NCBI RefSeq assembly: GCF_039531105.1
Contig: NZ_BAAAPK010000001.1
Span: forward strand, 558,001-622,000
Source of the DNA: Microbacterium lacus
GTDB taxonomy: Bacteria > Actinomycetota > Actinomycetes > Actinomycetales > Microbacteriaceae
Direction: 5' to 3'
Length of the DNA stretch: 64,000 bases
This document shows positions 1 to 7,682 of this stretch, piece after piece. Position numbers and translations under genes: made by a program. Under the pieces are notes generated by a model. That model did no database searches. It was not told the origin of the DNA and worked only from the letters and a program-made list of their open reading frames with translations. The stretch's first letter is position 1; each line of letters begins with the position of its first letter.

Positions 1-327
1 GGCATCGGCTTCGGCAAGAAGGGCGGCCAGAATTGGGAGGCGCTGCGGGCGCTGCCGCGCATCGTCGGGCTGGGTCACCGCGTGCTCGTCGGAGCGAGCC
101 GCAAGCGCTTCCTCGCCGAGGCCCTCGCCACGGACGGCACGACGGACGACCCGAACGTGACGACAGCCCGGCGCGACCTCGCCACAGCCGTCACGAGCGT
201 GCTGTCCGCCCAGGCAGGCGCGTGGGGCGTTCGCGTCCACGACGTCGCCGCCACCCGGGACGCCCTCCGCATCGCCGACCTCTGGAAGGGGGAGGGACGA
301 TGGACCACGTCGACGAGATCGCGCTGA
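1..327 (+). CDS. folP: Dihydropteroate synthase, C-terminal part
   Basis: This is the 3' end of a gene that starts before the window, giving about 108 residues. The family condenses 6-hydroxymethyl-7,8-dihydropterin diphosphate with p-aminobenzoate in cytoplasmic folate synthesis. The piece carries the family's C-terminal signature LVGASRKRF at about residues 29-37, whose Lys and Arg bind substrate in known enzymes. A terminal helix with GVRVHDVAATRDALR follows, containing the HDV motif near the C-terminus. The stop overlaps the start of folB by 28 bases, so the two are translationally linked in one folate operon. Identity is secure; the missing N-terminus cannot be assessed. Confidence 0.93.
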   Translation, partial: GIGFGKKGGQNWEALRALPRIVGLGHRVLVGASRKRFLAEALATDGTTDDPNVTTARRDLATAVTSVLSAQAGAWGVRVHDVAATRDALRIADLWKGEGRWTTSTRSR

Positions 328-695
328 CCGGCCTCCGGGTCTTCGGACACCACGGAGTCTTCGACCATGAGCGCCGCGACGGCCAGGAATTCATCGTCGA
401 CGCCCGGCTGTACGTCGACACCGCCGCGGCCGCCGCGAGCGACGACGTCGCCGACACGGTCCACTACGGAGAGGTGGCCGAGCGCATCGCCGCGATCGTC
501 GCCGGTGAGCCGGTGAACCTCCTCGAGACCCTCGCGCAGCGCATCGCGGATGCGGTTCTCACGTTTGCCGGCGTCCGAATGGTCGCGGTCACCGTCCACA
601 AGCCGCAGGCACCCATCCCGCTCACCTTCTCCGGCGTGTCGGTCACGATCCGTCGCGGCACCCTGTTCACCCCCGCTCCCGAGGAGCCCGCATGA
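300..695 (+). CDS. folB: Dihydroneopterin aldolase
   Basis: The 131-residue protein has the usual FolB length. It converts 7,8-dihydroneopterin to 6-hydroxymethyl-7,8-dihydropterin and glycolaldehyde. Family features are visible: LTGLRVFGHHGVFDHER near the N-terminus, the central DTVHYGEVAERI segment with its conserved Tyr, LLETLAQRIA with the substrate-binding Glu, and the C-terminal VTVHKPQAPIP with the catalytic Lys. The ATG at 300 follows GGGGGAGGGACG, a good ribosome binding site, and overlaps the end of folP. The stop codon overlaps the folK start in ATGA. It lies between folP and folK, as in most actinobacterial folate operons. Confidence 0.96.
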   Translation: MDHVDEIALTGLRVFGHHGVFDHERRDGQEFIVDARLYVDTAAAAASDDVADTVHYGEVAERIAAIVAGEPVNLLETLAQRIADAVLTFAGVRMVAVTVHKPQAPIPLTFSGVSVTIRRGTLFTPAPEEPA

Positions 696-1225
696 ACCGA
701 CGACTCGCTCACGGATTCGACTCCGAGCACGAGAACGTTCCGCGCCCGCCGGTCCGAGCCGTCGTCGGGCTGGGGTCCAACCTCGGCGACCGCGTCGCGA
801 CCCTCGACGCCGCGCTCGCCGAACTGCAGCGGCTGCCCCTCGTGGACGACGTCCGCGCCTCGGCGCCGGTGGAGTCCGTCGCGGTCACGCCCGACGGACC
901 AGACGCCGAGCGCCCGGCGTATCTGAACGCGGTCGCGCTCGTGCAGACCCGGCTCGCGCCGTCGGTGCTGCTGGCCTTCCTGCAGGCGATCGAGACCAGG
1001 CACGGCCGCGAGCGTCGCGAGCGGTGGGGCGACCGGACACTCGATCTCGATCTCATCGCGTACGGCGACGTGGTCAGCCGCGACGCCCACCTCACGCTGC
1101 CGCACCCGCGCGCCGCTGAGCGCGACTTCGTCCTCGTGCCGTGGCTGTCCCTCGATCCGGATGCCGAGATCCCCGGCGCCGGACGCGTGGAGGACCTGCT
1201 CGCCCAGCTGCGGAGCACCGCGTGA
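692..1225 (+). CDS. folK: 2-amino-4-hydroxy-6-hydroxymethyldihydropteridine diphosphokinase (HPPK)
   Basis: This 177-residue enzyme transfers pyrophosphate from ATP to 6-hydroxymethyl-7,8-dihydropterin, the step before FolP. It contains the HPPK opening VVGLGSNLGDR at about residues 25-35, AYLNAVALVQT in the middle, and the signature RWGDRTLDLDLIAYGD at about residues 110-125. That signature includes the two Asp residues that bind magnesium in the family. PHPRAAERDFVLVPW follows as expected. The first 20 or so residues (to about residue 24) precede the conserved core and are probably a lineage-specific extension. Its ATG overlaps the folB stop, and its stop overlaps the GTG of the next gene. 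Confidence 0.96.
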   Translation: MNRRLAHGFDSEHENVPRPPVRAVVGLGSNLGDRVATLDAALAELQRLPLVDDVRASAPVESVAVTPDGPDAERPAYLNAVALVQTRLAPSVLLAFLQAIETRHGRERRERWGDRTLDLDLIAYGDVVSRDAHLTLPHPRAAERDFVLVPWLSLDPDAEIPGAGRVEDLLAQLRSTA

Positions 1226-1704
1226 AGCGCACCGGCGCCGGTCTTCTCCTCGTCTCCGCCGCCCTCGGCGTCGCCGCGGGGTTCCTGCTCGATCAGGCCC
1301 TGACGGCGGGCGGTCGGGCGACCTTCACGCCCTCCGTCACCCTGCCGATCTTCCTCGTGCTCCTCGGCGCGGTCGTGATCGCACTTGCCCTGCCGATCCG
1401 CCGGGCGACCAAGGGCACACTCAAGGCCCCGGTGAACCCGTTCTGGGCGCTGCGGATCGCGATGCTCGCGAAAGCGTCGAGCATCGTCGGCGCCGTGGTG
1501 ACGGGTCTCGCCGGCGGTCTCGCGATCTTCCTGCTGACCCGGCCCGTCCCGCCGTCGGTAGGCTCGATGGGCGCCGTCATCGCGACCGCGGTGTGCGGTG
1601 CGGCCCTCGTGGCGGCCGGCCTGTACGCGGAGCACCTCTGCACGATCCGGAAGGACGACGATGACGAACAGCCCGGACTCGATGCCTCCCCCGACCACCG
1701 CTGA
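1222..1704 (+). CDS. DUF3180 family membrane protein
   Basis: This 160-residue integral membrane protein belongs to the DUF3180 family, which in actinobacteria almost always follows folK. Its function is unknown. Four hydrophobic segments are visible at roughly residues 5-25, 38-58, 82-104 and 115-138. The charged C-terminal tail contains a run of Asp (KDDDDEQ) and is likely cytoplasmic. The GTG start at 1222 overlaps the folK stop (GTGA), implying coupled translation. The gene overlaps the next one by 44 bases. Assignment rests on topology and conserved position; the physical linkage to folate genes may reflect operon conservation rather than a folate role. Confidence 0.85.
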   Translation: MKRTGAGLLLVSAALGVAAGFLLDQALTAGGRATFTPSVTLPIFLVLLGAVVIALALPIRRATKGTLKAPVNPFWALRIAMLAKASSIVGAVVTGLAGGLAIFLLTRPVPPSVGSMGAVIATAVCGAALVAAGLYAEHLCTIRKDDDDEQPGLDASPDHR

Positions 1705-2275
1705 TCGCTCGCCGTCCGCCCCGGCGGAGGGCCAGGCGACGGCATCCGTCTTCGATCGCGACACGTACGACGCGGTCCGCGAACCCCGTGCGGCGGGGCG
1801 GCTGCCACTCGGCGACGGCACCTGGCACCAGCTGGCCCGGCAGTACGTGTGGGTGCAGCTGATCTCCACCGGCGTCGCGATGCTCGTCGTCGCCGCCGCT
1901 GCGATCGCCGCCAGCCTGCTGTGGCACCAGCTCTGGGTGTGGATCCCTGCCGGCGTGTTCCTGGTGATCCTGATCTGGACGATGGCGATCACCCCGCGGC
2001 AGGCCCGGGCGTACGGCTACCAGCTGCGCCGCGACGATCTCGTGTTCCGTCGCGGGATCCTGTGGCAGCGCGTCGTGGCCGTCCCCTACGGCCGCATGCA
2101 GCTCGTCGACATCACGCACGGACCGCTCGATCGAGGCTTCGGAATCGCGCAGCTCAAGCTCGTGACGGCGGCGGCCTCGACCGGCGTCGTCATCCCGGGG
2201 TTGACGCAAGCCGCCGCCGAACAGCTGCGCGACACGCTCGTGGACGTCGCCGAGTCGCGCCGGACGGGCCTGTGA
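1661..2275 (+). CDS. PH domain-containing membrane protein (YdbS-like, bPH2)
   Basis: The 204-residue protein has a polar N-terminus of about 65 residues, two transmembrane helices at about residues 67-89 and 92-112, and one bacterial PH-like domain (bPH2). That domain shows the typical YQLRRDDLVFRRGILWQRVVAVPYGRMQLVDI pattern, given here as its key residues R, D, G, V, P and Q. Bacillus YdbS and YdbT form a pair with this architecture and are linked there to tolerance of some antimicrobial peptides; the role here is inferred only. The ATG at 1661 lies inside the previous gene. It is followed with a 4-base overlap by the larger partner. Confidence 0.85.
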   Translation: MTNSPDSMPPPTTADRSPSAPAEGQATASVFDRDTYDAVREPRAAGRLPLGDGTWHQLARQYVWVQLISTGVAMLVVAAAAIAASLLWHQLWVWIPAGVFLVILIWTMAITPRQARAYGYQLRRDDLVFRRGILWQRVVAVPYGRMQLVDITHGPLDRGFGIAQLKLVTAAASTGVVIPGLTQAAAEQLRDTLVDVAESRRTGL

Positions 2276-3909
2276 CCGAACCGGACGCGCCGCGCGCCGT
2301 GGCGGCACCGACCCTCACGGACGGGGAGTGGCACCGCCTGCATCCGCTCACCCCGCTCTTCCGGGGTGGGCTGTTCCTCGTCGTGGTCGCGGGCATCGTG
2401 ATCGCGAACCTGCGCGACCGTCTCGTCTTCCTCTTCCTGCCGTGGTTCGACGACGACATCGATCGCGACATCCGCGAATTCGAGTCCGGCGGCGACCCCG
2501 TCGACTTCATCATCGCGAACAACCTCTACCTGGTCGCGGGCCTCGCCCTCCTCGGCATCCTCGCGGTGCTGATCGGGCTCTTCTACCTCTCGTGGCGCTT
2601 CCACACGTTCCGGATCACCGGCGACGACGTCGAAGTGCGCAGCGGCGTGCTGTTCCGCACCCATCGCCGCGCGCCGCTGGATCGGGTGCAGGGCGTCAAT
2701 CTGACCCGGCCCATGCTCGCCCGGCTCGTCGGCATGGCCAAGCTCGAGGTCGTCGGCGCCGGACTGGACGCGAACGTGAAGCTCGAATACCTGTCGACGG
2801 GCAACGCGGAGGCCGTGCGCGCGGACATCCTTCGGCTCGCCTCGGGGAGCCGGCAGGCGCGGGCCGAACGGGTGGATCCTGGAATCGTCTCGCGGCGCGC
2901 GGCGGCGGCATCCGTGGTGAGCGCCGGGATCACCGGACTCATCGAGGGCGCGGAAGAGCCCGTGAGCGAGCCCGAGTCGGTCGTCCACATCCCCGTCGGC
3001 CGGCTCATCGCCTCGCGGCTGCTGAGCTCCTCTACGCTGTGGCTCGTCGCGATCACCGTGGCGATCGTCGTGGGATCGATCGCGGGGACGCCGTGGGTGC
3101 TGTTCACCCTCATTCCCGCGCTCCTCGGATTCGGGGCCTACTGGGTGCGGACGATCACACGATCGCTCCGGTATTCGATCGCCCCGACCCCCTCGGGGGT
3201 GCGCATCACGTTCGGCCTCTTCACCACGATCACCGAGATCCTGCCGCCCGGGCGCGTGCACGCGATCGAGGTGCAGCAGTCGCTGCTGTGGCGCCCGTTC
3301 GGCTGGTGGGCGATCACGGTGAACCGACTGTCCGGGCGGGGCCTGTCGGACGGGACCACCGACCAGTTCACGACGGTACTGCCGGTCGGCACGCGCTCCG
3401 ACGTCGAGCGGGTGCTGCGGCTTCTGCTGCTCGACCTCCCCGAGGCGGAGTGGCCCCTCGTCTTCGAGCACGGACTGCTCGGTCCGCGCGAAGCCGACCC
3501 GTACACGAACACGCCGCGCCGCGCGCGACTGCTGCGGCTCCTTTCCTGGCGCCGCAACGGCTTCCAGCTGTCACCCGACGTCCTCCTGATGCGCCGTGGG
3601 GCGATCTGGCGCACGCTCGCGGTGTTCCCGCTCGCCCGCCTGCAGAGCATCGGGCTCGAGCAGGGCCCGCTCGACCGGGCGTTGCGCGTCGCGAGCGTGC
3701 GCGCCCACACGATTGCGGGGCGCGTCTCGGGACGGCTGGGGATCATCGATCGGGATGCCGCGCTCGAGCTGTTCGGGACCGCCGAAGCGGCGGTGATCCA
3801 CGCGGCCGCGCGGGACCACACCCACCGGTGGGCGCAGGGAGAGGCATCGGACCCCGAGGGCGGCGCGGGGATGGACCCGAGGACGGATCCGCTGGAGGTG
3901 CCGCGGTGA
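2272..3909 (+). CDS. Multi-PH domain membrane protein (YdbT-like, bPH2 repeats)
   Basis: At 545 residues this is the larger member of a YdbS/YdbT-type pair. It has two transmembrane helices near residues 35-60 and 82-105, a bPH2 domain (VRSGVLFRTHRRAPLDRVQGV), a second helix pair near 257-300, a second bPH2 domain (ITFGLFTTITEILPPGRVHAI), and a third bPH2-like segment near residues 430-500 (LLMRRGAIWRTLAVFPLARL). The segments share the pattern of G, polar, P-x-R and hydrophobic V-Q/I-E. The GTG start overlaps the upstream stop and the stop overlaps the next GTG. A cell-envelope role is likely; the ligand is unknown. Confidence 0.85.
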   Translation: MTEPDAPRAVAAPTLTDGEWHRLHPLTPLFRGGLFLVVVAGIVIANLRDRLVFLFLPWFDDDIDRDIREFESGGDPVDFIIANNLYLVAGLALLGILAVLIGLFYLSWRFHTFRITGDDVEVRSGVLFRTHRRAPLDRVQGVNLTRPMLARLVGMAKLEVVGAGLDANVKLEYLSTGNAEAVRADILRLASGSRQARAERVDPGIVSRRAAAASVVSAGITGLIEGAEEPVSEPESVVHIPVGRLIASRLLSSSTLWLVAITVAIVVGSIAGTPWVLFTLIPALLGFGAYWVRTITRSLRYSIAPTPSGVRITFGLFTTITEILPPGRVHAIEVQQSLLWRPFGWWAITVNRLSGRGLSDGTTDQFTTVLPVGTRSDVERVLRLLLLDLPEAEWPLVFEHGLLGPREADPYTNTPRRARLLRLLSWRRNGFQLSPDVLLMRRGAIWRTLAVFPLARLQSIGLEQGPLDRALRVASVRAHTIAGRVSGRLGIIDRDAALELFGTAEAAVIHAAARDHTHRWAQGEASDPEGGAGMDPRTDPLEVPR

Positions 3910-4607
3910 GGCGGGACGGTCGGCTCGGGGTCGGCGTCATCGGCGCCGGTCGCGTGGGGCCCGTGATCGGCGCCGCGCTCGGGGGCGCCGGACACGCGAT
4001 CGTCGGCATCACCCGCGGCGCGGATGAGGAGCGCGCGGAGGCCGTCCTCCCTGGCGTCCCCAGGTTCGATGCCCTGGAGGTCGTCCGCCGCAGTGAGCTC
4101 GTGGTGATCGCCGTGCCGCACGACGAGCTCCCCGGGCTCGTGTCCGGACTCGCCGAGTTGGGCGCGTGGCAGGCCGGGCAGCTGGTCCTGCACACCGATC
4201 CGGCGTACGGCACCGGTGTCCTGGGTCCGGCATCCGCCCGCGGCTCGATCCCGCTGGCAGTGCACCCCGCCGTCACCTTCACCGGCACGTCGATGGATCT
4301 GCGCCAGCTCGCCCACGCGTACGCCGCCGTGACCGCGCCTGCCGCGGTGCTGCCGATCGCCCAGGCGCTCGCGGTGGAGCTCGGCTGCGAACCGGTCGTC
4401 GTCGCCGAGGAGGCTCGGCCGGCGTACGCCGAGGCGCTCGCCACCGCCACAGAGTTCTCGCGCTCGATCGTGCGGCAGTCCACTGATCTGCTCGCGGGCG
4501 CCGGCGTGCCCGAGCCCGGCCGCTACCTGTCGGCGCTCGTGCATTCGGCGGTCGATCAAGCGCTCTCGGATGCCGGGTCGGGGGCCCCGGGAGCCCTCGA
4601 GCCCTGA
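3906..4607 (+). CDS. Rossmann-like / DUF2520 domain protein
   Basis: The 233-residue protein begins with a dinucleotide-binding fold, GVIGAGRVG at about residues 10-18, continues with VVIAVPHDELP, and has a C-terminal helical DUF2520 domain. The architecture resembles NADP-dependent reductases such as ProC and ketopantoate reductase, but no substrate is established. In the family the central motif is usually HTSG; here it reads LHTDPAYG, a variant worth noting. In actinobacteria this gene commonly precedes panC (pantothenate synthetase), yet here lysS follows directly. The GTG start at 3906 overlaps the previous stop by 4 bases, placing it last in the folate/bPH2 operon. Confidence 0.88.
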   Translation: MRRDGRLGVGVIGAGRVGPVIGAALGGAGHAIVGITRGADEERAEAVLPGVPRFDALEVVRRSELVVIAVPHDELPGLVSGLAELGAWQAGQLVLHTDPAYGTGVLGPASARGSIPLAVHPAVTFTGTSMDLRQLAHAYAAVTAPAAVLPIAQALAVELGCEPVVVAEEARPAYAEALATATEFSRSIVRQSTDLLAGAGVPEPGRYLSALVHSAVDQALSDAGSGAPGALEP

Positions 4608-4665
4608 CCGCACAGAGCGGCGCAGATAGACTTGGGCCCGACTTTCCGAGGAGCCCCGAGAACAG

Positions 4666-6189
4666 ATGAGCGACACGCCCGCGCCCGCCGACGCCCCCGA
4701 GCCGACCGAAGAGGACATCTTCGAGCAGAAGGCGGTGCGGCTCGCCAAGCGGGAGCGACTCATCGCGGACCGCGAGGATGCCGCCGGCGGCGCGTACCCG
4801 GTCTCGCTCCCGATCACGGACACGATCCCGGCCCTGCGCGAGCGGTACGCCGACCTGGAGGCGGGCGAGGAGACCGGCGTGACCGCTGCGGTCGCGGGCC
4901 GCGTCGTGTTCAGCCGCAACACCGGCAAGCTGTGCTTCGCGACGCTCCAGTCGGGCGATGGCAGCCGCATCCAGGCCATGGTGTCGCTGGCCGCCGTCGG
5001 TGAGGAGTCCCTCGCGCAGTGGAAGGAGATCGTCGACCTCGGCGATCACGTGTACGTGTCCGGTGAGGTGATCTCGAGCCGCCGCGGCGAGCTGTCGATC
5101 ATGGTCGCCGAATGGAAGGTCGCCGCCAAGGCGATCCTGCCGCTGCCGAACATGTACGGCGAGCTCTCGGAGGAGAGCCGAGTCCGCAGCCGGTACCTCG
5201 ACCTGATCGTGCGCGATCAGGCTCGGCAGACCGTCCGCGCGCGGGCGAAGGTCAATGCCTCGCTGCGCCAGACGTTCGCCGACCGCGGGTACATCGAAGT
5301 CGAGACTCCCATGCTGCAGGTGCAGCACGGCGGCGCATCGGCCCGCCCGTTCATCACGCACTCCAATGCGTTCGACACCGACCTCTACCTGCGCATCGCA
5401 CCCGAGCTCTTCCTCAAGCGGGCCGTCGTCGGGGGTCTCGAGCGCGTGTTCGAGATCAACCGCAACTTCCGCAACGAAGGCGCCGACTCCACGCACAGCC
5501 CCGAATTCGCGATGCTCGAGTCCTACGAGGCCTATTCGGACTACAACGGGATCGCCGACCTGACGCAGGACCTCGTCCAGAACGCCGCGCTCGCCGTGGC
5601 CGGATCCACGACCGTGACGTGGGCGGACGGCACAGAGTACGACCTCGGCGGCCGGTGGGACCGACTCTCGATGTACGACTCCCTCTCCGCCGCCGCGGGC
5701 GTCGAGGTCACGCCGCAGACCTCGCTCGAGGATCTCCGGTCGTTGGCAGCGTCCGCCGGTGTCGAAGAGCCGCCGCTCGCGACCCACGGCAAGCTCGTCG
5801 AAGAACTCTGGGAGCACTTCGTCAAGGGTGGGCTGGTCCGACCGACGTTCGTGATGGACTTCCCGGTCGACACGAGCCCCCTCGTCCGCGAGCATCGCTC
5901 GATCGCGGGCGTCGTCGAGAAGTGGGATCTGTACGTCCGCGGATTCGAGCTCGCAACCGGATACTCCGAGCTCGTGGACCCGGTGATCCAGCGTGAGCGG
6001 TTCACCGAGCAGGCCAAGCTCGCCGCCCGCGGCGACCTCGAGGCGATGCGCATCGACGAGGAGTTCCTGCGTGCGCTCGAACACGGGATGCCGCCCTCGG
6101 GCGGGCTCGGCATGGGGATCGATCGCCTGCTCATGGCCGTCACGGGGCTCGGCATCCGCGAGACGATCCTCTTCCCGCTGGTCAAGTGA
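4666..6189 (+). CDS. lysS: Lysyl-tRNA synthetase, class II
   Basis: This 507-residue class II enzyme charges tRNA-Lys in the cytoplasm. An N-terminal OB-fold anticodon-binding domain (about residues 70-180) precedes the catalytic domain. Motif 2 appears as FRNEGADSTHSPEFAMLE around residues 268-285 and motif 3 as GLGMGIDRLLM near 483-493. An SGEVISSRRGELSI segment typical of LysRS is present. Length is normal. The ATG at 4666 follows the gap after the DUF2520 gene. A TAGACT hexamer at 4627-4632 could be a -10 element, suggesting its own promoter, although read-through from upstream is possible. Confidence 0.97.
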   Translation: MSDTPAPADAPEPTEEDIFEQKAVRLAKRERLIADREDAAGGAYPVSLPITDTIPALRERYADLEAGEETGVTAAVAGRVVFSRNTGKLCFATLQSGDGSRIQAMVSLAAVGEESLAQWKEIVDLGDHVYVSGEVISSRRGELSIMVAEWKVAAKAILPLPNMYGELSEESRVRSRYLDLIVRDQARQTVRARAKVNASLRQTFADRGYIEVETPMLQVQHGGASARPFITHSNAFDTDLYLRIAPELFLKRAVVGGLERVFEINRNFRNEGADSTHSPEFAMLESYEAYSDYNGIADLTQDLVQNAALAVAGSTTVTWADGTEYDLGGRWDRLSMYDSLSAAAGVEVTPQTSLEDLRSLAASAGVEEPPLATHGKLVEELWEHFVKGGLVRPTFVMDFPVDTSPLVREHRSIAGVVEKWDLYVRGFELATGYSELVDPVIQRERFTEQAKLAARGDLEAMRIDEEFLRALEHGMPPSGGLGMGIDRLLMAVTGLGIRETILFPLVK

Positions 6190-6213
6190 GCACACGGCGC
6201 TGAACCGGCGTCC

Positions 6214-7341
6214 TCAGACCCGCCGGAACGCCCAGTCCGGCAGGTGCCCGGCGTGCACGAACGATCGCACGATCTCGGAGAGCCCGTGCTCGGGTTCGAT
6301 CTCGCACGCGAGGACCGCGTACCGCTCGGCGTGGGTCGACCTGCCGAGCGCCCAAGCGAGCCATCCGCACGTCGCGAGCACTCCGGCGCGCGCATCGCGC
6401 GGAACCGCCGCCGCAATACGCCGCAAGAGAGTGAGCGCCGCGAGGAGTCGGTCGGGATCCGGCCGTTCGCCCTCTCCCCACATCTGCATCGCCAGGTGTG
6501 CGGGGTACTCCTCCCCGGCTTCCCAGCGCAGCTGAGCATCGAAGGCCTCATCCCCGGCGTTCATCCCCCGGCACCACTGCACGAGGGCGATGTCGCGCAA
6601 CGCCGGGCGCATGAGACACCAGGCCAGAGCCGCAGCATCGAACGGGGCGAGACTCTCGGCATCCCAGTCGAGCGCCTCCTCGAACAGCGTCGGCAGATCA
6701 TCCAGCACGCACGCCGCGGCGAGCGCCTGCGGATCGATCCGGGCGTGGTCATCTGCGAAGGGCTCGCCCTGGCCGCACAGCAGGCGCGCCGCGGCATCCA
6801 GGGATGCGACCGCTCGCGCGGTGCGCTCCTTCTCGGCGAGGTCGACGCGCGGGAGCTCCGCACCGGAGGCCTGATCGCCGTCGGTGACGGTCAGGTCCTC
6901 GGCGCCGCGGGGCTCGGCGGCCAGCTCCGCCAGCGGGCGCCCGCCCGCAGGGCACGCGGGATCGAAGTGCGAACCCCACCCGTCGGCGGCGACGCTCAAC
7001 GCGTCGTTCATGCGCAGACCGCACGCGTCGGCGCGGTCCTCGAGCGCGTCGAACAGATCCGCGTGCGGCAGTCCCCGGCCGGCGAAGTACTCGTCCGTGT
7101 AGGCGATCGCGGCGACGGCGTCGGCTTCGGGCAGCCGGCACACCATGCCGATGAAGGTCGCCGCGACGCGGGCGATGTCTTCCGCATCGGCGTCGGAAGG
7201 CAGGTCGAAGCGCATCGCTCCGATGCTGCGCTTGCCGGAGAAGGGAACGAGGACGAGGCTCTGCGTCGGGAGGTAGCCGAGCATCTTCGGAATGAGGGAC
7301 AGGAACTGCGCCGCGCTCGCGGCCTTGACGATCGTGGTCAT
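6214..7341 (-). CDS. DUF4192 domain-containing protein
   Basis: The 375-residue protein matches the actinobacterial DUF4192 family, whose function is unknown. The family's N-terminal hallmark is seen: LIPKMLGYLPTQSLVLVPF at about residues 14-32, followed by GAMRFDLP, then ACGLRMNDALSVAADGWGS and CPAGGRPL further in. The second half is helical and rich in Ala and Leu, ending with a segment that resembles a helical repeat. No signal peptide or membrane segment is evident. The ATG at 7341 was chosen because DUF4192 similarity begins directly after it; the open frame continues upstream without recognisable sequence. It converges on lysS with a 24-base gap. Confidence 0.85.
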   Translation of the reverse strand: MTTIVKAASAAQFLSLIPKMLGYLPTQSLVLVPFSGKRSIGAMRFDLPSDADAEDIARVAATFIGMVCRLPEADAVAAIAYTDEYFAGRGLPHADLFDALEDRADACGLRMNDALSVAADGWGSHFDPACPAGGRPLAELAAEPRGAEDLTVTDGDQASGAELPRVDLAEKERTARAVASLDAAARLLCGQGEPFADDHARIDPQALAAACVLDDLPTLFEEALDWDAESLAPFDAAALAWCLMRPALRDIALVQWCRGMNAGDEAFDAQLRWEAGEEYPAHLAMQMWGEGERPDPDRLLAALTLLRRIAAAVPRDARAGVLATCGWLAWALGRSTHAERYAVLACEIEPEHGLSEIVRSFVHAGHLPDWAFRRV

Positions 7342-7452
7342 GCGATGACCCTCGCCGATCCGCGGGTCCCCGAACGGCCGCTCTCCGAAGCTGGGGAAAG
7401 GTCGGCCCCCGAGCCGGGTTGGGGAGAAGTGGATGGGCGTATCCTGGAGGGT

Positions 7453-7641
7453 ATGGATGACTACTGGGTGGCCGTGTTCTGGTCGCTGCTGCCGACGGTC
7501 GTCGTGAGCGGACTGTTCTTCTTCATCCTCCGCAGCATCCTGCGTGCCGACCGGACCGAGCGGCGCGTGTACGCCCGCATCGAGGCGGAGGAACGCGCGA
7601 AGCGCGGTCTGCCCCCGGAGCCCGCGACTTCCGAGCGCTGA
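7453..7641 (+). CDS. Small single-span membrane protein (62 residues)
   Basis: This 62-residue protein has one hydrophobic helix at about residues 5-27 (WVAVFWSLLPTVVVSGLFFF) and a charged, Arg/Glu-rich cytoplasmic tail that looks helical (RADRTERRVYARIEAEERAK). Similar small proteins are common next to DUF4192 and cls genes in Microbacteriaceae, but no function is known. The ATG at 7453 is preceded by GGAGG at 7446-7450, very close to the start. The spacing to the divergent DUF4192 gene is 111 bases, which must hold both promoters. Composition matches the neighbours, so it is probably a real gene. Confidence 0.72.
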   Translation: MDDYWVAVFWSLLPTVVVSGLFFFILRSILRADRTERRVYARIEAEERAKRGLPPEPATSER

Positions 7642-7682
7642 GTGTTCGCCCCGTAAGCTGAGAGGGTCCACGGGGAGGCCGA

